Assembly: GCF_019649055.1 (NCBI RefSeq)
Contig: NW_026570239.1
Location: 930,001-994,000, forward strand
Origin: Paramacrobiotus metropolitanus
Lineage: Eukaryota > Tardigrada > Eutardigrada > Parachela > Macrobiotidae
Length of the DNA stretch: 64,000 bases
Direction of reading: 5' to 3'
Below the pieces are notes generated by a model that was not told where the DNA came from, made no database searches, and was given only the letters and a program-made list of their open reading frames with translations. Positions 10,285 to 22,463 of this stretch are shown piece by piece; the first letter of the stretch is position 1, and each line of letters begins with the position of its first letter. Position numbers and translations under genes: made by a program.

Positions 10285-10625
10285 ACCTTGAAAATTTTCC
10301 AATGGCCTACCCAAAAGCCTACCCAAATGGTGATACCAAACTTTTGAAAAATTTTCTTATCGCATTTTCCACTTTTTTTGGACCATCGGAATCTCCTGCC
10401 TTTTTGATCGCAAAATTTCCTTCCTTTTTTCACCATCGAAATTTCCTTCCTCTTTCTGATCAAAGCAGATTCCTTCCTTTAATTATTCCTTCCTCTTTTT
10501 GATGAACACAGATTCCTTCCTTTAATTACTCCTTCCTCTTTTTGATGAAAACAGATTCCTTCCTTTAATTATTCCTTCCTCTTTTTGACCAAAAAACATT
10601 CCTTTATTTATTTATTCCTTCCTCT
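10285..10625. repeat. 43-bp polypyrimidine tandem repeat
   Basis: GATTCCTTCCTTTAATTA starts at 10468, 10511 and 10554, a 43-bp period, with degenerate units on either side. The plus strand is strongly C/T rich. Upstream, GCCTACCCAAA also repeats in tandem. The array ends about 360 bp before the F-box pseudogene. Confidence 0.85.
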
Positions 10626-10986
10626 TTTCAACCTTAGGCGTTGGCTGCTTCGGCGGCAGCGTACGTTAGGGCTCTGTCACTTTCTTCTGCGAGCTTGCAC
10701 TTTTGCGGTTTTGCCTGTGTTTCTGTCAGTCAACCATAGGCCAAGCAGTTTATCATTCCTGAATAGAGTGCACGGTCTTCACTCTGCACATCCACTCGGT
10801 TTCCTGGCTTTTGAACATAGACTGTCGCCTCCTGATCGCATTGTAGATATTCAAGAGAAAGTTGAAAAGTACAGATTTTGCAGTCCTTATTTTGGTGCCT
10901 CTCTCTGCCGCGAACTAAACTGACGGCATTTTAAGACTATCCGATGACTCATTACTGAGGCCCGAATCATTACTGACGGTGAAAGC

Positions 10987-13668
10987 ATGAACGCGACATC
11001 GCTGTACTTTCGCAGGCTGGTCACGGGTTCTCGTGAAGTGAACTACGGGAACACGGTGCTGGTGCACCGCGACACCGGCCAGTGGTGGCTGGGATACGTT
11101 CAGGATATTGACGGCGATTACTTCCTCGTTGATTTCGACGCCAGAACAATCAAGGCCCAATGGATTCATTCTCAACACCTTTGGCCACACCATTTCCTAC
11201 CCAAAACTGGGATATCACGTCGTGGTTCCTCGGTGTACGTAGCGGTGCATCCTGTGGATGGAGAGCCAAGGGTATTTAGAAAGTGCACCATCCTCTGGCA
11301 CGGGCAGAATATCTTCTGCGCTGGGCCCATGCTCAAACTCGGACTTGGACTCAGACTTGGACTACTAAAACTTGGACTTGGACTTCACTTGGACTCTAAA
11401 ACTCGGACTTCACTTGGGCTCTAAAACTTGGACTTCACTTGGACTCTAAAACTCGGACCTTACTTGGACTCTAAAACTTGGACTTTATGACTTCGACTTG
11501 GAATTAGGCGTTTCTTATGTTTCTCATGTCTTCTTACGTCTCTTCATGTTTTCTTAGGTATTCTTAGGTTTCTTAGGTTTTCTTAGGTTTCCTTAGGTTT
11601 CTTAGGTTTCTTAGGTTTCTTAGGTTTCTTAGGTTTCTCAGGTTTCTTAGGGTTCTTAGGTTTCTTAGGCTTTTTAGGTTTTCTTAGGTTTAGTAGGTTT
11701 CTTAGGTTTCTTAGGTTTCTTAGGTTTCCTAGATTTCCTGGGTTTCCTAGGTTTCTTATGTTTCTAAGGTATTTTTAGGTGTTCTTAGGTTTTTAGGTCT
11801 CTTAGGTTTCTTAGGTTTCTTAGGCTTCTTAGGTTTCTTAGGTTTTTTTAGGTGTTCTTAGGTTTTTTAGGTCTCATAGGTTTCTTAGGTTTCTTGGGTT
11901 TCTGAATACCAAGGAATACCTAGATAACCTAAGAAATGTTAGTAACCTCAGAAACCTAAGAACACCCAACAAACCTAAGAAACTTAAGAAACCTAAGAAA
12001 CCTGAGAAAACTAAGAAATCTGAGAAACCTGAGAAAACATGAAGAAACGTAAGAAGACATGAGAAACGCCTAAATCCAAGTCTAAGTCATAAAGTCCGTG
12101 TTTTAGAGTCCAAGTGAAGTCCAAGTTTTAGAGTCCAAGCGAAGTCCGAGTTTTAGAGTCCAATTGAAGTCCCAAGTTTTAGAGTCCAAGTGAAGTCCAA
12201 GTCCAAGTTTTAGTAGTCCAAGTCCGAGTCCAAGTCCGAGATTGAGCGCGGGCCTCTGCGCTGTACGATTCGATGATCAGCGCCCTGCTGGAACCGATTT
12301 ACTTTTTACAGCCTACCACATCGTTTTGTGGAATCATATCACTGAAGAGCTGCCTGTGCCAGGCGATGGTAAAAGCTTCTTCGGACGATCCATTGGCTTT
12401 CTGTACAAAAAACATGTCATCGAATTTCCCAAAGCTTACTTGTTGCCAGATATGGATTTCATTCCGCCGTTCGTAGAAGAGACATGCCAGCTATCGTTAA
12501 GCCAGGGTGATGGCCAGTGTCGTCCGGGCTGTCGGTTTTCGAAGTTTGTGTTGGGGGATACGATGCGCTTCACCTGCACAGAGCTGCACTGGGTGACAGG
12601 GTCGTCTTATTAAGTTATTATGTGGATGTTGGTTGTCGTCATTTTGCGCGGCTGGGATCCGATACCGTCACTTTCGTTTGCGCTGAAATGCGCTTGGATA
12701 AAGCCGAACGTAGTTTGTTCTGGAACAAAGAATCCTTGAAGGAAACCTGTCAGAATTATCTTTTACGGAGACAAATATCAGCGGCTTTTAGCGTGGAGAC
12801 CACTCCGTGGGAGGCCCACCAATTTGGTGAGCAATGCATTGAGTTGTTCAAGGATTGTGCAACCATTATTCTACAGTACTTCGAGCCAGGGATTTCCGAA
12901 TTATTCAAAAACAGTAGCATTTACTTCGCAGTTTTTAGATGTCAGGATTGCGATAATTAATAAATTATTGAAATTAACTATAATATAATTCATTATAAAA
13001 ATAATTTATAATGTAAATGCCAGAAGCTAAATTTTAGGCTAATGACTTGCAAGTTTCTCCAAGGTTAGCTTACTTGCATTTTGTTAACTTTTCGGGTGCT
13101 TTTAACGTTTACTTTTATTAGGTAAAGTACATATTTGAAAGTTCTTAACAAGTCACTCTACAAACTTTAGCCTACTCAGCAAGTGCTTTGTAATGTCTGC
13201 TCCAAATGGATAAGTAACTCATCAAATTTGCTGTTTATTTTGTGATATTATGTTGGGACTTTTGCGGACATAAATACGTACATAAGCCTATTAAACAAAT
13301 AAAATAGTCAAGTATTAATAAATAAATAAATAAAATTAATAATTATGGAAAAGTTACTTAAAAATTTGCAAATATTTTACCAGATATGAGGACACGGTCA
13401 TTACGGAGCTTCCGCATCCGATCCTCGGACGCTGGCCTATCCGGATCAGTGGACGGGAATTCGAATTTTTCTGCAACTGTGAGCCACATTTACGTTAGGC
13501 TGATACAGCAGTGGAAAATCAGGTGAACTGCGAGTATTTTTCAGGTTTAACAGTTTCCACCAGGATAACGACCCACAGCGGTGGAATACGATGGATCTCC
13601 GACTACTGGATCTTGCTTCTCTGACGAACATAACTTTTGCAGCCCTTGATGGATGCCTAAAGAATTAG
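10987..13668 (+). pseudogene. F-box family pseudogene split by a foldback element
   Basis: This is a paralogue of the gene at 15770–18821. Exon 1 starts MNATSLYFRRLVTGSRE and carries the WWLGYVQDIDGDYF block, but is interrupted at 11324–12254 by an element with a 9-bp target duplication. Coding homology resumes at about 12264 (VRFDDQRP, LPVPGDG, LLPDMDFIPPF) and changes frame near 12500 before YYVDVGCRHFARLGSDT. A donor homologous to that of the intact gene is at 12827. The F-box exon starts at 13384 but has a one-base deletion. It then jumps near 13424 straight to the end of exon 3, so most of the F-box and exon 3 are gone. The last exon (DPQRWNTMDLR) remains at about 13545–13668. The insertion, frameshift and deletion together rule out a normal product. 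Confidence 0.9.
11324..12254. mobile_element. 931-bp foldback element with 9-bp target duplication
   Basis: TCTGCGCTG occurs immediately outside both ends, at 11315–11323 and 12255–12263; the empty site is visible in the intact paralogue near 16096 (TTCTGCGCTGT). The element begins GGCCCATGCTCAAACTCGG and ends with the inverse of GGCCCGCGCTCAATCTCGG. Both arms consist of GACTTGGACTTCACTTGGAC-type minisatellite, followed inward by (TTAGGTTTC)n on the left and its complement on the right, meeting near 11920. It is therefore one long palindrome made of tandem repeats, with no coding capacity. Confidence 0.93.
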
Positions 13669-15510
13669 AACAGACAACTGAAACGTTGAATGATACACAG
13701 TTATATATACGTTTCACTGAAACGGTTTCAGCTTTGTAAGCTTCGGAAAGGTTATGCACTGATCCATCATTTTATTCTCCGTTGAATGGTTATTAACCCT
13801 CGATCAGAAACCTTGTAGTGCTAATTTCGTAACCTATATTTTGCTGTTTATTTAGAATAATACCCAGCATACTTTGTCGTTTCTCCTCCTATTCAAAAAC
13901 AAACCCATTCTGTTGAGAAAGCCAGTGGTTCGCTAGTTTTCTGATGTGGGTTGACTAGAAGCACTTATTTTTATCAGATTACCATGCGAGCGTGCAGATT
14001 TATTGCAAACTGACCCTGCTATTGCGAAATCTAACTTAAGTTTCGGTCTTCTTTCCTGTGCACGGGTCGATGCAATGCAGTCGATCTGGTCATCCATCTA
14101 TGCACTGTTTATCGAATTTGTCAAGCGCAAGAGTAACTAAATTCATGGTCTTGGACCATTTCTGGACCTACAGAGTCTCCTGTGCTGTTTATATTGGTTG
14201 TTGTTTTAGGTCTTCTAATGTTTTTTGCGCGGAGCACACTGTGCTGACAGTAGACCAGACGGCGGAAGATACCGCGGCCACTCACCTCCACGTGCCGTTG
14301 CTAACCAGTAAGCACCGGCACGTGGAGCGGAATTGTCGTCCGTTGTGTTAAGAGCCTGGCTGGCATTGCCTGATTTACACACTGTAGTATGGACGTTCTG
14401 AATGGTCAACCGCTCAAACCCATGAAACCTGATTTCCGTGCTTGCACAGATTAGTGATACTCCACTAGGATACTCCACTAGGACCTTATAATATCTGTAC
14501 AAAGGTACCGCAGGTTGCAGGTCTAGCGATATTCAGCTGACAGCTCATCAAATTTGTCCTCAAATATTGTTCGATCAGGTTTTCGTTGCTTTTAAAATTT
14601 GACGTCACGTATACTCGTAATGGTAATACATATGTACAGTATATGGCGTAATTTCGGAAACATGTTTTATTGTTTTGCCGGTTACGGTCCAACAAAGGGA
14701 AAATTTGTAGGTTGTTTTTTATAACTCCCAGTGGAAGTCGCAAGCCAATGCGGCAGTGCGGTTATCGAATTTATTGACGAAGAACTGGTTGATCACCAAC
14801 GGAACTGGTTGGGGCATGGAAGATGAGACACTGTTTGCCATGACCCGAATAACATTCGAAATCGTGAATTTTATTCTGGTTCTTTTGGAATGTGTTTCGC
14901 TTCAAAATGTGCAAGCCACAAGTGTTTCAGTTTAGCATCAAGTCGTTCTGTATGGAGAAAATAAAAGATACTATCGTATCGAACGTATCGAATATAAGTA
15001 TCGAACATTCGAACTCAACGCCGAGTCAATATTTTGCGTGTTAGTATAGGCTGCCGTCCCTTGGTGACAGACCGTAATGCACCGACACAGTTAACGAGCT
15101 TTGTTGCCGAAAAAAACAGCCGTACTTTGCAATTGCTTTATTCGGCTAGTTGTTTCTTACTCAGGTGCATCCGCGTCGTGCTCATTTAGCCCATGTCTGG
15201 ACCGTCTGGTCTGCAGCTGTCCGCCTGCGCAATAGAGAGCCATAACAGCCAGGGCAGAGTGCAGACTAAGCTGTGAATCTAGGGCGAGCTGCTTCAGCGC
15301 TTTGTACTTGGCCGTCAATCAGTGACCCAGTTTGTGTAAATGGGGTCATTGTGGCTTTTAAGCTTTCGCCAGTCTTCGTGTGTCTTTTTTCACGTTCGCA
15401 GATTTACTCAGTGAGGGATTTATTTTGATACCAGTCGTTTTGTGGGCACCTTAAAAATAACCTGATTTGCAATTACGCACGGACTACGGAGGTACTCAGC
15501 AATCTGTTCA
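13669..15510. other. Intergenic, nothing recognised
   Basis: Open frames at 14058–14351 and 14215–14743 lack domains or paralogues. A short repetitive patch of TATCGAACGTATCGAATA-like sequence lies near 14970–15010. No RNA gene or full element was recognised. Confidence 0.45.
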
Positions 15511-15513
15511 TGT

Positions 15514-15667
15514 TACAAAAAAGACGCATAACCCCAAACCCAGATATCCGTACGCATGTGGCACGTGCACTTGTACGACAACCGAATACTTTCCCTGAGT
15601 CGTACAGCGCACTGCGCCGCATGCGTTCGGAATGCTGTGTGTGGGATTATGCGTCTTTTTTGTCCTA
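15514..15667. mobile_element. Palindromic MITE-like repeat, copy 2
   Basis: ACAAAAAAGACGCATAA at the left pairs with TTATGCGTCTTTTTTGT at the right. The interior TACGCATG...GTGCACTTGTACGAC resembles copy 1 at 3174–3377, and both are followed by TAAGCTGTAG. The element lies about 100 bp upstream of the intact F-box gene start. Confidence 0.65.
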
Positions 15668-15769
15668 AGCTGTAGCTTGACGTTTTGGCTAATATAATGC
15701 GCTTATGATACGATTGTTTCGCGAGTTTTAGTTTTTGCGGCCGTCCCAATCGTTGCTCAAAGTGCCAAC

Positions 15770-18700
15770 ATGAACGCGACATCGCTGTACTTTCGCAAGC
15801 TGTTCACGGGATCTCGAGAAGTGAACTACGGAAACACGGTACTGGTGCAGCGCGACAGCGGCCAATGGTGGCTGGGATACGTTCAGGATATTGACGGCGA
15901 TTACTTCCTTGTTGATTTCGACGCCAGCTTCAAGGCCCAACTGATTCATTCTCAATATCTTTGGCCACACCATTTCCTATCCAAAACTGGGGTATCACGT
16001 CTAGGCTCCTCGGTGTATGTGGCGCTGCGCTCTACGGATGGGGACCCGATGGTTTTTAGAAAATGCACTATAGCCCGGGATCAGCAAAGTATCTTCTGCG
16101 CTGTCAAGCTGGATGACCAAAATCCACCTTCAACAGCCTGCCACATCGTTTTATGCAGTCACATCACTGAAAATCTGCCGGTGCCTGGCGATGGGGGAAT
16201 TTTCTTCGGACCAGACACTGGATTCCTGTACAGAAAACATGTCATTGGATTTCCCAATGCTTATTTGTTGCCAGATATAGATTTCATCCCGACTTTTTTG
16301 GAAAATACGTGCCGGTTGTCTGTTGGTCTGACCGGCGGACAGAGTGGTACGAACTGTCAGTTCATCCGACCTATTACAAACGACGGGGAAGCGATATATC
16401 TTACTTTATAGGTGTCGGGTGTCGTTTTTTTGCACGGCTGGGATCCGATACAGTCACTTTCGTCTGTGCTGAGATACATTCAGGCGAACGCAGTATGTTC
16501 TGGGACGAGGATTCGCTGCTGGAAGCGTGTCAAAAGTATCTTACGGAGAAATCCACATCGGAATCTGTTACCACGGACATGACTTCGTTGATTGTCGGAA
16601 ATTTTGGTAAATCTGAAATTACTTCCAGTTGAAAGACAGAACAAGCAGCATTTTGCATTCTGCAGTTTTTCGAGACATAAGACTTTGAAACTTGTGTTGA
16701 ACTCAATAATTCATTCCTATCTGTACTTGCATTTAAACTTTTGAAAATTGGTTCGTTCATACCTTTTCAGCTTCATTCGTTATAATGCTTTTCGTCCTGC
16801 ACAATTTGGGAAGGAAAATCTGCAATAATTGCTGAAGACTCAATCAGTTACCACTAGAAAAATTTGGATAGTAAACGACAGCTTGCAAAATAAACTTGAT
16901 AATAAATAAGTAACTGCAGAAAATTAATAGTTGTTATATCGCAGATGTGGAAGACGTCACGATTAACGAGCTTCCGCATCCTATCATTGGTTATATATTA
17001 CGCTATCTCGATGTGGATGCCCAGATGCAGACAAGCAGGTAATTCTCAGCCGTTCTTACATCTTATTTTAATTAAGTCGCATTCGACTACAAGGACGGTG
17101 CACCTTCATTTGATAGACCGACTTCCCGTTACATACTTTTAAATGACAGCTGTGTTCGTGGTTTTGGGCGTTGCCAACCACCCAAGGCCGACAGTGTCAA
17201 CGAAAATCTGGCTGTCGATTGGGGTTACTGGCAGTGTTGCACAAACATGGCCACGGCTATCAGCTGATGCCACTTGAAGTTGATAATATTGACTACCAAG
17301 TCTATTAATTGATGGTACACCTTCCTCGTAATGATTTGATTTTAATTTTTTTCGCTGTGCGAAATCACTAAGCGTTTAAACTGCCATAAATTGGCATGAA
17401 ATATTATCCTGCCTAGTTTTCTTATTACCGTATCCTTTCGCACAACGGCACAAGTCCACGTAACAGGATTAGACAGTGTTGCATTTTGCTGTTCTTCACC
17501 AGAGTATGTGTGCTGTGGAGTATGCTTTTGGGACACAACAAGGACAGCCGGTGCATTCTCTTCGATCTCTGCTCAGCGTGCAAAAGAGGATCACATGACC
17601 ATAAATATCCCATCGAATACGATGCCTTTCTCAGGTACGAAGTGGTAACCATACTGCAGCACGCTAGTCGCAAATTCCCAAAAGCAGTAATTCTGACGGA
17701 GGACCGAAATCATCTCCACCCAGGATTCGATCTGACCTACCAAATGTTGTCAATTCGATCTGTTTTACAAGCCCTGAATGTCCGGCTGCCATTGATTATT
17801 GTGAAAAACAGTCGCAATAAGATGGGGTACTCTTTGGAATCATTCCTGGCCATCCGATGCAACTACCATAATGGCCATTTCGAATGCCCAGCGCTTTTAG
17901 AATTTCTGACCGTTTGCGACCGGTTGATACTGGTTAACTTCGCCGTGGCGGAAGCAATCACCGGGTCTGCGCTGCGCATGCTGCTCGCCGAATTAACGGT
18001 CTCGCATTCGGAGATAGCCTTCTTTCGCCGGGAGCGCGTCGATTGCGCCGTTACCATTCCGATACTGCGCTTCAACGTCTCGCAAACCGCGGCCGAACAG
18101 TGTCGAATGCTATTGGCAGCTACGGACGCCCATTGCCCGGCCGTTAGTCAGCGTGTGTACGAGAAGGTCCAAGCCATGCATGCACGATGGGTGCGGACGC
18201 TGGCCTATCCGGATCAGTGGAACGGCATTCGCACTTTCCTGCATTTGTGAGTAGCATTACGTTCGGCTACCGCTGAACATCAGTAGGTAATTAATATGAG
18301 GCATTGCATATTTCTCTTAGGGTTTAATAGGTTTAAGACTTCTTGTAGGTTTAAATCAGTCGTGTCAGATTTAAGTCTTAAACGTGATTTCATAAGCCTT
18401 CCCAGGTTGGAACTGTTTGACACGGAAATTATCTTTTTAGTGTGACAAAATTTAATTAAATAGTTTTAGGCGATGCAAAACCACTAAATTAGATAAACAA
18501 TACAATAAAAAATTGTAAAAATTGAAGAAAATTTTTCGTTCCTGGTGAACTGGAGCTTAAAGGTAATTTTTAAAAAATTAATACTGTTGCGATAAGTTAT
18601 GTTGCATTTTACAGGTTTTTTTCAAAAACCATTTTCTGTTTCAAATCAATTAAAAGTGATTCAAGTTTTTGAATTTCGACCATAGCTTTAACAATCTTCG

Positions 18701-18821
18701 CCTGGAGGACGATCCGCAGCGATGGAACACGATGGATCTGCGACAGCTGGATATTGCCTCTTTGACGAATGTGGCCTTGGCAGCTCTTGCTTGGTGCTAT
18801 GCCGATCAAGACGGACATTGA
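15770..18821 (+). CDS. F-box protein with WW-rich N-terminal region
   Basis: Four exons are supported by consensus sites and matching phase: 15770–16606, 16945–17038, 17503–18246 and 18686–18821. Together they encode about 600 residues. Exon 1 starts MNATSLYFRKLFTGSRE; the block GQWWLGYVQDIDGDYFLVDF is reminiscent of Tudor/Agenet-type folds, which is only a suggestion. Exon 2 encodes an F-box, INELPHPIIGYILRYLDV, completed by exon 3 (QMQTSRVCVLWSMLL). Exon 3 adds about 250 residues without a recognised fold. F-box proteins normally bind Skp1 in SCF ubiquitin ligases, so a substrate-adaptor role is inferred. Exon 1 changes frame between about 16310 and 16400 (frame of the start to frame of GCRFFARLGSDTVTF); the pseudogene copy shows the same change at the same place. 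This could be an old frameshift, a very short intron or ribosomal frameshifting. If it is a plain frameshift, this copy is also a pseudogene. Confidence 0.72.
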
Positions 18822-18824
18822 AAA

Positions 18825-19760
18825 AAATCATGCACTGGGTCTCTGTTTTAGAGTTTCAGGCAGAAATTGTGGGATTCTAATTTCCCGACTGGTTTTCACA
18901 CACTACCAGGTTGCCTCTCCTTGTTTTTTGTTCCCTTGTTCTCCGTTTATCTAATATGATGCGCTAACAACTTTTTCCTTGCTTTTGTTAAGCCAAAATC
19001 AGCGCATCTTGGTGGGAACTGGGAAGCTTAGTGGACTGTCGTGTTTAAATGGTGTGAAAAAGTAAACGCTATGCGACTTTTTGCCCGCGCTGCGCGAGAT
19101 CCAGCTGGACATCATTGTTGAATGCCAGTGCCTTATACCGGCGCCGACTAATTCCTTTTAATGTGCTGCACTGTCAGCCTATCAGCATAGTTCAGGGCAT
19201 CCTGTTCGAAAGCCTAACTGTCTTGTCGCAGCTACAATCATAAGGAAGTCTGCCAACAATGCAACATTACAGATTCTTTGCTGGTCTTTGATAATGATAT
19301 TCCGCATGCAAAAACCTACCTGTGTTTCTTATGGTTTTGATAAAAAAATAAATACTGCCAGATATATGTATCATCTATATTTTTATGCAGAGTACTTTGA
19401 CTCGGACAAGGTCAATTAAATTCACATGAAAACGTACTTGTAAACGAAAGACTATGAGGATATCGCAGCTTTTCTTAGTCTGTAAGGTCGATGCAGTCTG
19501 CCTGGAAATACCGGTCTTATATCGTTGTAATCGTTTGATCGTTGTAATCGTATGATCGCGATCTGCGCTTAGATTGGTCATGTTATCAGAGACCGGGCAA
19601 ACAGAGATTCAATGTCAAGCACGCCAACGGAAATGTGGCTGATTCTCTGCAGTGCTACAATTATGCTGTATTGGTGTGTTTACCATTTACGCCCTGGATA
19701 TCCATGTGCGATCACTAGCCCGTTATTACTGACATGTGTACGAATGGTTTTCTTGCGCGC
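18825..19760. other. Intergenic, nothing recognised
   Basis: Apart from the polyadenylation-prone AT-rich 3' flank of the F-box gene, no gene or repeat is supported. Confidence 0.5.
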
Positions 19761-19771
19761 TTTATATACAT
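19761..19771 (+). promoter_or_regulatory. Candidate TATA element of the LRR gene
   Basis: GCGCTTTATATACATA lies about 60–65 bp upstream of the ATG at 19829, at a plausible core-promoter distance. There is no paralogue to confirm it, because the 5' end of the second LRR copy is missing. Confidence 0.4.
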
Positions 19772-19828
19772 AACCAATCGGCTCGGAATCTTCTTATCCC
19801 TGTAACGTGAAGTGGAGGGACAGCAGCA

Positions 19829-21040
19829 ATGACTCACAATCAGCTTGACAACCAGTATCGCCCAAAGAGCTCCCCGCGTACTCTTTCATTTGCGTTCCTA
19901 TTGATTTTCTGCAGTTTTCTGGCATTGCATGAAGTCGCTAACGGCCAACTGCCCAATCTACTGTGCGGGAAGCGGTACCTCGACAAAGGCGACGTGATCA
20001 AGCTATGGTGCGAGGATGCCAAACTCACCATGCCGGAAACATTTAATTCCACGTCCGTTTTCCCGGAGATTACCAGCATTTACATTACATGTCCCAACGC
20101 GGAGACACGCAATTACTGCAACGTCATGCACACCAACGTATCAGCCTTGCCATATCGAGCCAATCTGTTCGATGTTCAGCTGCAGGGTTTTCAATCGGGT
20201 GATGATAACCCCATACCGGTTGGCAGGTTCTTGGCTAACAACAAGCTGGTCATCTATCGTTTACACATCAAGTTCTCCCGCATCGGTCGCGTGGATCGGA
20301 ATTTCCTGGCCGGCTTTCACGCACTCAGATGGTTACACCTTGATGACAACGATATTGTCGATGTAAGTGTCGATGCTTTTGCGTCTGTGACCCCGGTTGG
20401 AGGTCGACCAGTGTTGGACGATATCAGGCTGGACAGGAACGCATTGCAGCGGCTGGACTGGGCAGCGTTTTATCCGCTAAGAAAATCCTTGGTAAGTGAT
20501 CAGGGTCGTAACGCAAACCATTTAAGCAAAACCTGGTCATTCACCACTGGCAATACCTCTATGTTTTGAAAAATGATACTTCGCTTTCTGCAACAGATAT
20601 TTTGTCTGTAAATACGCAGCCATACAAAGCGTACACATGTAAGAATAAGTTGGCGCAACATTTTCACCAACAGTGTTATCGTGTCAACAAAGTTGGCGTT
20701 AGCTTTACAACTGGAGAAAATTGGTCCCCTGATCTATTGTTCTGGCAGTCAGACGGCCAAAAAAAGAAACTTTTAAAAAGTATTTCTAGTATAAAACAGC
20801 GAAGTTCATTATTTCCCTTCGTTGTCCATAGTTGAAAACCGTATAAAAGTGCACTTGAGAGCACTAATAATTTATTCACTATGATAGTGGATGCTGACGC
20901 TCAGCAGTCAAACGCCCAAGCTGCGCGCATTGACACTAAGCACGACGCCTTTTCCCACAACCATCCGTATTTTGGACCTAACGCAGAATCTTTTGGAATC
21001 CGTCCCGAATTGGATACTGTATAATCGGAAGTGTCATTAA
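19829..21040 (+). CDS. Secreted or surface leucine-rich repeat protein
   Basis: Exon 1 (19829–20491) opens with about 20 polar residues followed by a hydrophobic leader, SFAFLLIFCSFLALHEVANG, consistent with export. Two cysteine-containing stretches precede LRR-like units: LVIYRLHIKFSRIGRVDRNF, LRWLHLDDNDIVDVSVDAF and LDDIRLDRNALQRLDWAAF. It ends at a clean GTAAGT donor. A further LRR segment, LRALTLSTTPFPTTIRILDL then NLLESVPNW, lies at about 20908–21040 and ends in a stop. Its phase does not fit exon 1 directly, so a missed small exon or a break lies between them. Extracellular LRR proteins commonly bind ligands; no specific role is inferred. Part of this gene is repeated in inverse at 31390–31640. 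Confidence 0.7.
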
Positions 21041-21044
21041 AGCG

Positions 21045-22455
21045 ATGGCATTCTGCAGCGATCTGCGACAAACGAAACTGAATTCTTCAAAACCCATGAA
21101 ACACCAAACGATGATCATTTATCAAAAATGGAAACTTACAGTTTAGGTTATGTAAAACAAAGATGCCTGGTTGTACGATGGTGTAGTATCTGAACCAGCA
21201 AGAGCAATATTAAATTTTACAGCAGCAGCCACGTAACAGTAAACTAATATTCGTTAAATAACAACCCATCAAATTTAAAAGATTTAAATAGTGTTATACG
21301 TAATACGTTAAACACCAGTGCAATTTCCGGTGTGCTCTGTCGCAATCGGTGAGCCAGCCATTTGAATTATGGTATCTGTACGCGACCAGTTTCTGGTTTA
21401 GATAAACAGGGGAAATATAAACAGAGTACAGGGAAGTACTATAATGAGTCACGCCAAGAGGCTTCCGACTCTTTTACTCAAGAAATTTATTTCACAGAAT
21501 AGGAGTCCGAATACAATGCTACTGCCTTCAAACGATGCAGATGGTAGATATTAATTTCCACAATGAGCAGCAAGATCAGTATATAGAAGTAACAGTAATG
21601 AAGGAGCCGATAGCATGATAAAGGAGGAGCAACTGCCACGACGAAAATATGGAAAACACCAATTTTCTCGTTGACATCTGCTCACAATCCATAGCTGCGT
21701 GTAGGCGCATGGTCACCGCCTGATATAATTCATACTAGTAATTATCACGAAAAACTGCTCAAATGCTTGTATGAAAATATTGTATAAGCAAAGATGCCCA
21801 AAATAAAAATAGGAATCCACGAGCACATTTCGTATTAGATTGGCCTCAACCACACGGCTATTCCAAAAGGAAACTGTTTCAAATTATACAGTGAGCAAAA
21901 CACCTGAGGCTTCCCAGTCTTCAACAATAAATGTTGCAACTTAAAGTCCGTCGATTCTGCCAGTACGGATAAATCTCGTGTTTGTGTGGCGCATCGGAAA
22001 TCAGCGGGCAATGGCTCATCCCGGTTGTAATTCTCATATACGGAGTTTTCGTGATTCTTGTTATTCTAATGTTTTTCTTTTTGTTCCTTTGCCAGTTGCC
22101 ACTAAGCAATTTTTCTCCTGTTTTTCCTGTTCAGTGCTGTTGCTTGCTGCTCTTCAGTTACGATTCCCTAGTTTGTTTTCAGTTGTTTTCCCGAACAATA
22201 CGATACAATAAAGATAAAGTTACGATAATACAGTAGTACTCATAATACAATACCAAGCGCATGGCAAATCTTTATCTGATTGGTGAGGCAAATTTTGAAA
22301 ACATAAAGCGAAAACATCATCTGCGGACTGCGGCTGTCTGTAATATTACACAATTGATGTTCGGACTCGTACTAACACCCTTTCGATTAATTTTCACGTT
22401 ACAAATTTTCAAATCGCACAGATCAAAAGTGTGGACTGGGAGCAATTAAACCGAT
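21045..22455. other. Left-arm-specific sequence, nothing firmly recognised
   Basis: This stretch has no counterpart in the right arm. A frame at 21982–22110 encodes a strongly hydrophobic run (WLIPVVILIYGVFVILVIL) that could be a transmembrane exon of the LRR gene, but no splice link could be shown. Confidence 0.35.
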
Positions 22456-22463
22456 CAAAAGTT

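Noticed and set aside
11500-11930. TTAGGTTTC array as an interstitial telomere
   Set aside because: It occurs as inverted arms of an element with target duplication, and the repeat is not a plain TTAGG or TTAGGG telomere motif.
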